Origin: an uncultured Clostridia bacterium
GTDB lineage: Bacteria > Bacillota > Clostridia > TANB77 > CAG-508
Direction of reading: 5' to 3'
Length of the DNA stretch: 8,785 bases
NCBI GenBank assembly: GCA_947623615.1
Contig: CANQHH010000052.1
Span: forward strand, 1-8,785
Part shown: one piece after another, positions 5,457 to 8,785 of the stretch
Layout: the number at the start of each line of letters is the position of its first letter
How positions within the stretch are numbered: the stretch's first letter is position 1
The notes under the pieces: model-generated
What the model was told of the DNA's origin: nothing
What the model saw: only the letters and a program-made list of their open reading frames with translations
Database searches by the model: none
Position numbers and translations under genes: made by a program

Positions 5457-6740
5457 ATGAAGGAAAATATAAAATTTATACATTGTGCGGATATTCACTT
5501 AGGAGCTAATCCTTTTGAGATAAGTGAAAGATTTGAAGATATGGGAAAAGCCTTAGAGCAGGTATGTAATTTTGCATTAGATGAAAAGGTAGATTTTATT
5601 TTAATTGCAGGTGATTTTTTTCATAACAAGGTATTAAATCCAAAAACTTTGGAGCAAGCAATTACATTACTAGAAAAATTGAAAAATGCTAATATTCCAG
5701 TATTTCTCACAGAGGGAAATCATGATATGGAGACATATTCTAATGTATATAGTTGGTTGCAATTCTTATCATCAAGAAAATATATAAACTTGTTAAGACC
5801 GAATAAGAAGAAAAATGAGAAAATATTAAAAATGTGGGATGAGAAAGAAGGATGCATATATAATGCAGAATCAGCATATATAATTGGGCTCGGATATCCA
5901 GGAAGTACTGCAGGAAAATATATTAATAAAGTAAATGATGAGTTATCAGAACTAATAAAAAGTGGTGAATTAGAAGATAAACCTATTATTTGCATGTTAC
6001 ATACAGGAATAGATAGATTTTTAACAGAAGCGATGGCGGGTTTAAAGGAAAAGGAAATAGACCCATTGTTAAAAAAGGTAGATTATTTAGCTTTAGGACA
6101 CATACATACAAGATATGAGAATATAGAAAAGCATTACTATAATCCGGGTTCTATTGAGTGCATAAGAATAACAGATAATCCATTTAATAAAGGTTTTTAC
6201 TATATAAATATGAATACAAAAAATAGAAAAATAGATTCTGAATTTAAGATAGTAAAAACAAGAAATGCAATTGCTTTAGATATAAATGTAGAAGAGGCTA
6301 AAACGACAGAAGAATGTGAAGAAATCATATTAAATAAAGTGCAGAAAGAATATGAAGACAAATGTGGAGCAGGTTCAAAAATTATGTTACAATTAAAACT
6401 AAATGGAGATATAAAACAAGGTAGTTTGGATATAGATATAAGTAGGTTAAAGAAAAGTATAGCAAGCAAAATACCAATTTTACATCAAGAAATAATAAAC
6501 TTGATTAGATATGTTAGTGAAGATGAAATAGTTATAGCATCAGATGTATCTAGGGAAGAAATTGATAAAATGGTGATTGAGAATAAAATAGAAAAAGCAG
6601 GATTTGAAAAAGAAAAAGTAAGTAAAATTTATAACATAATAGAAAAAATGAAAGAATACGGAGAAAAAGAAGTTATAGATATAGAAAACAGCTATGGAGA
6701 AGAAATTGAAAAGATGTTAGTGGATTTAGTAGATGAGTAA
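5457..6740 (+). CDS. sbcD: Mre11/SbcD-family DNA repair exonuclease
   Basis: This is the nuclease subunit of the Mre11-Rad50 (SbcCD) complex, which opens hairpins and trims blocked double-strand ends with two bound metal ions. The 427-residue protein carries all metallophosphoesterase motifs: ADIHLG (D12, H14), AGDFFHN (D53), EGNHD (N88, H89, D90), MLHTG (H182) and ALGHIHTR (H215, H217). After the catalytic core, YNPGSIE followed by NKGFYYI resembles the archaeal Mre11 capping-domain region more than E. coli SbcD. The C-terminal 150 or so residues are charged and helical and would include the Rad50-binding part. ATG 5457 follows AGGTGAT at 5447-5453. The gene is 27 bp behind the ATPase gene and 18 bp ahead of sbcC, so it appears to sit mid-operon. 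No frameshift or missing catalytic residue is visible. Confidence 0.94.
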   Translation: MKENIKFIHCADIHLGANPFEISERFEDMGKALEQVCNFALDEKVDFILIAGDFFHNKVLNPKTLEQAITLLEKLKNANIPVFLTEGNHDMETYSNVYSWLQFLSSRKYINLLRPNKKKNEKILKMWDEKEGCIYNAESAYIIGLGYPGSTAGKYINKVNDELSELIKSGELEDKPIICMLHTGIDRFLTEAMAGLKEKEIDPLLKKVDYLALGHIHTRYENIEKHYYNPGSIECIRITDNPFNKGFYYINMNTKNRKIDSEFKIVKTRNAIALDINVEEAKTTEECEEIILNKVQKEYEDKCGAGSKIMLQLKLNGDIKQGSLDIDISRLKKSIASKIPILHQEIINLIRYVSEDEIVIASDVSREEIDKMVIENKIEKAGFEKEKVSKIYNIIEKMKEYGEKEVIDIENSYGEEIEKMLVDLVDE

Positions 6741-6743
6741 ATT

Positions 6744-6750
6744 GGAAGGA
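6744..6750 (+). promoter_or_regulatory. Ribosome binding site deciding the sbcC start
   Basis: GGAAGGA lies 8 nt ahead of ATG 6759. A nearer ATG at 6755 is in another frame that stops within 13 codons, so 6759 is the start; its first codons give the MKIKRVEVSN beta strand typical of Rad50/SbcC. Confidence 0.8.
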
Positions 6751-6758
6751 AAAGATGT

Positions 6759-8785
6759 ATGAAAATAAAAAGAGTAGAAGTGTCAAATGTTAAGTGTTAT
6801 TCAGAAGCTCAATTTGATTTTGAAAATGGCATAAATTTTATAAGTGGTATAAATGGAGCGGGTAAAACATCAATTATTGAAAGTATCGGTTTTGCTTTAT
6901 TTGACTATAAAATTGGAAAAAATGGGTTTAATACATATTTCATAAAAAGAGGAGAGAAAAAGGCTAGTGTACGTGTTGTTTTTGAAGATAAAGATTCACA
7001 AGAATACATTGTAGATAGAAAAATATCATTTGCGTCTAATAATAGTTGGGTTATAAAGGATTGTGAGACAGAAGAAGAGATAGTTTCAGGCGAAATAGAT
7101 GTTTTAAATTGGTTGAAAGATCATCTTGGATTTTATAGAGATGATAATATTTCACAAATATATGAAAATATAATAAGTGTACCACAAGGAATGTTTACAA
7201 GTGCATTTTTAGATACTGCACAAAACAGAAAAAATAAATTTGATCCAATATTTAATTTAGAAGTATATAGAACTGTTTTTAAAAATACTGCGAGTCTTGA
7301 AAGTGGATTAAAAAGTAAGAAAATATACAAAGAAGCAGAACTTGGAAAATTAGATGTAAGAATTGAAATGCTTTCAAAAGATAAAGATGAACATACACAG
7401 TTAGAAAAGGAATTAGACTCAGTAAGAAAAATTAAGCAGGAAAAAGATGATGAATTTAAAAAAGTAAATGAAAAATATAAAGAAAAAAGTAAAATAAAAA
7501 ATGAAATAACGAACCTTGAAGAGAACATTAAAATAGATAATGTAAAACAGGAAAATGTAAATAGACATATAGAAACTCTTAGTAAAAATCTGGAAATGTC
7601 TAGTAATGCTAAAAAATTGTTGGATGAAAATAAGCAAGGATATGATATATATAAGCAAGAAGAAGAAAAGCAAAAAGTATTGAAAAATAAGAAAAAAGAA
7701 TATGATAAATTAATTGAAAAGAAAAATAGTTTAAATACCAATATAGATAAAAGCAAAACAGTTATTAATTTAAAAGATGGCAATAAAGAAAAAATAAAGA
7801 ACGCAAATGAAATAATTAAAAATGAAATAAAAGAGTTAGATAAATTAATACAGGAAGATGAAAAGAAGTTAAATGAAAATTTATTAAAATTAGAACAGGA
7901 AAAAAGAGATGTTGAAGAATTAAAAGAAAAAGAATTAAAAGCAGAACAGGAAAGAATGTTGATAATAAAAAGCGATGGTGTGATACAGAGCTATAATGAC
8001 AATATAAATAGATTGGAAAAATTAGTACAAAGAGAAAAAGAATTATTAAGCCTAAAAGCTGAGTTGGAAAATCAAATAAAAGAAAAGGCGAATATAGAAA
8101 AGGGAAAAAATGATGTAGAAGAAAATTTAAGTAAGCTAATTGCAAAATTAGAAAACTTAAATGAAAGTAAAAAAATTTCTAAAACAGGAATATGTCCATA
8201 TTTAAAATCTGAATGTATTAATGTAAAGGGAAAAACGGTAGAAGAGTATGATTCAGAAATAGAAAATGTAAAAACTGAAATACAGCAGATAAAACAAAGA
8301 AAATTGGATATAGCAGAAAAGGAAAGAAAGATAGTTAAAGCAGAAGCGGAAATGCAAAATATGAGTGACAAAATTAAAGAAATAAATGATGCAAAAAACG
8401 AGATAGAAAAAATAAAAATTGAAATAGCAAAAAATAAAGAAAAAAATGAAAAATCACAAAAGGTAATTTATGATATTTTAGAATCTAATAAAATAGAAAA
8501 AGATTTAAAGAATATAGATGAATTAAAGAAATTAAGTCAAGAGAGACAAAAAGAATTTAATAAAAATGATAAAGAATACAATGTTATGAAAACAAAATTG
8601 GAAAACGTAAAAAAAGATAGAGATAAGAAGAACACTGAAATAGAAAAAAACAATGAGGAAATATCTAAGACAGAATTAGAAATTAAAAATGAGACAGAGG
8701 AGATTAATAAAAGGCGAGAGGAAATATCAGAAATAGATAAACAGCTAAAAGAATATGGCGGTCTTGAAGTTGAAATTGAACAAAA
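6759..8785 (+). CDS. sbcC: Rad50/SbcC-family SMC-like ATPase, N-terminal part (3' end outside window)
   Basis: This is the ATPase and DNA-tethering partner of the nuclease encoded 18 bp upstream. The frame is open to the window edge, giving 675 complete residues. The N-terminal lobe shows MKIKRVEVSN, Walker A GINGAGKT (30-37) and a Q-loop in SVPQGMFTSAFL with Gln143. From about 175 a long Lys/Glu-rich coiled coil runs to about 470. It is interrupted by a short non-helical loop, TGICPYLKSECINVKGKT, with C479 and C486, at the place where Rad50 has its zinc hook; the returning helix then fills the rest. The usual hook is CXXC; here the spacing is CX6C. If the two arms are equal, the whole protein should be roughly 950-1,000 residues, with the ABC signature and Walker B beyond the window. 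Low-complexity Lys/Glu content makes family searches noisy, but the N-terminal lobe and gene order make the assignment firm. Confidence 0.93.
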   Translation, partial: MKIKRVEVSNVKCYSEAQFDFENGINFISGINGAGKTSIIESIGFALFDYKIGKNGFNTYFIKRGEKKASVRVVFEDKDSQEYIVDRKISFASNNSWVIKDCETEEEIVSGEIDVLNWLKDHLGFYRDDNISQIYENIISVPQGMFTSAFLDTAQNRKNKFDPIFNLEVYRTVFKNTASLESGLKSKKIYKEAELGKLDVRIEMLSKDKDEHTQLEKELDSVRKIKQEKDDEFKKVNEKYKEKSKIKNEITNLEENIKIDNVKQENVNRHIETLSKNLEMSSNAKKLLDENKQGYDIYKQEEEKQKVLKNKKKEYDKLIEKKNSLNTNIDKSKTVINLKDGNKEKIKNANEIIKNEIKELDKLIQEDEKKLNENLLKLEQEKRDVEELKEKELKAEQERMLIIKSDGVIQSYNDNINRLEKLVQREKELLSLKAELENQIKEKANIEKGKNDVEENLSKLIAKLENLNESKKISKTGICPYLKSECINVKGKTVEEYDSEIENVKTEIQQIKQRKLDIAEKERKIVKAEAEMQNMSDKIKEINDAKNEIEKIKIEIAKNKEKNEKSQKVIYDILESNKIEKDLKNIDELKKLSQERQKEFNKNDKEYNVMKTKLENVKKDRDKKNTEIEKNNEEISKTELEIKNETEEINKRREEISEIDKQLKEYGGLEVEIEQ

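Noticed and set aside
7133..7783. 216-codon minus-strand open frame opposite sbcC
   Set aside because: Its Phe/Ser/Leu-rich composition is the expected antisense of Lys/Glu-rich coiled-coil codons, and the plus strand codes for clear Rad50 motifs. Other antisense frames over polC, sbcD and the ATPase gene were rejected likewise.

Overview
The window is strongly AT-rich, uses the standard code (TGG for Trp, TAA/TAG stops in the complete genes) and has good GGAGG-type ribosome binding sites. It carries a Gram-positive-type PolC replicative polymerase and a DUF1836 regulator. Together these point to a low-GC Bacillota bacterium, most likely an anaerobic member of Clostridia; genus cannot be told from the sequence.

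Layout. (1) 1-2037: the C-terminal half of polC, reading in from the left edge and ending in a clamp-binding tail. (2) 2038-2352: a 315-bp gap between convergent genes. It holds a perfect 15-bp terminator hairpin and, unexpectedly, a dense cluster of six DnaA boxes (2212-2305). (3) 2353-4030: a divergent pair, a DUF1836 MerR-like regulator (minus) and a nitronate monooxygenase/FabK-like flavoprotein (plus). Their two promoters lie back to back over a small palindrome. (4) 4058-4131: three perfect 14-bp direct repeats at exactly 23-bp spacing; the third overlaps the -35 of a near-consensus extended -10 promoter. (5) 4152-8785: an apparent operon of an AAA_14/DUF4143 ATPase with a PD-(D/E)XK-like C-terminal motif, an Mre11/SbcD nuclease, and a Rad50/SbcC ATPase that runs off the right edge.

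How the parts may work together. polC, the DnaA-box cluster and the Mre11-Rad50 pair all concern chromosome replication and break repair. The last three genes are tightly spaced and appear to be driven from the repeat-containing promoter, which would place an uncharacterised ATPase with a nuclease-like fold under common control with the DNA-end-processing complex. The flavoprotein/regulator pair looks like a self-contained metabolic module.

Most worth a second look: the DnaA-box cluster between convergent genes with no dnaA in sight; the 23-bp-periodic repeats on the ATPase promoter; the CX6C hook of the Rad50-like protein in place of CXXC; and the four-cysteine tail of the flavoprotein.
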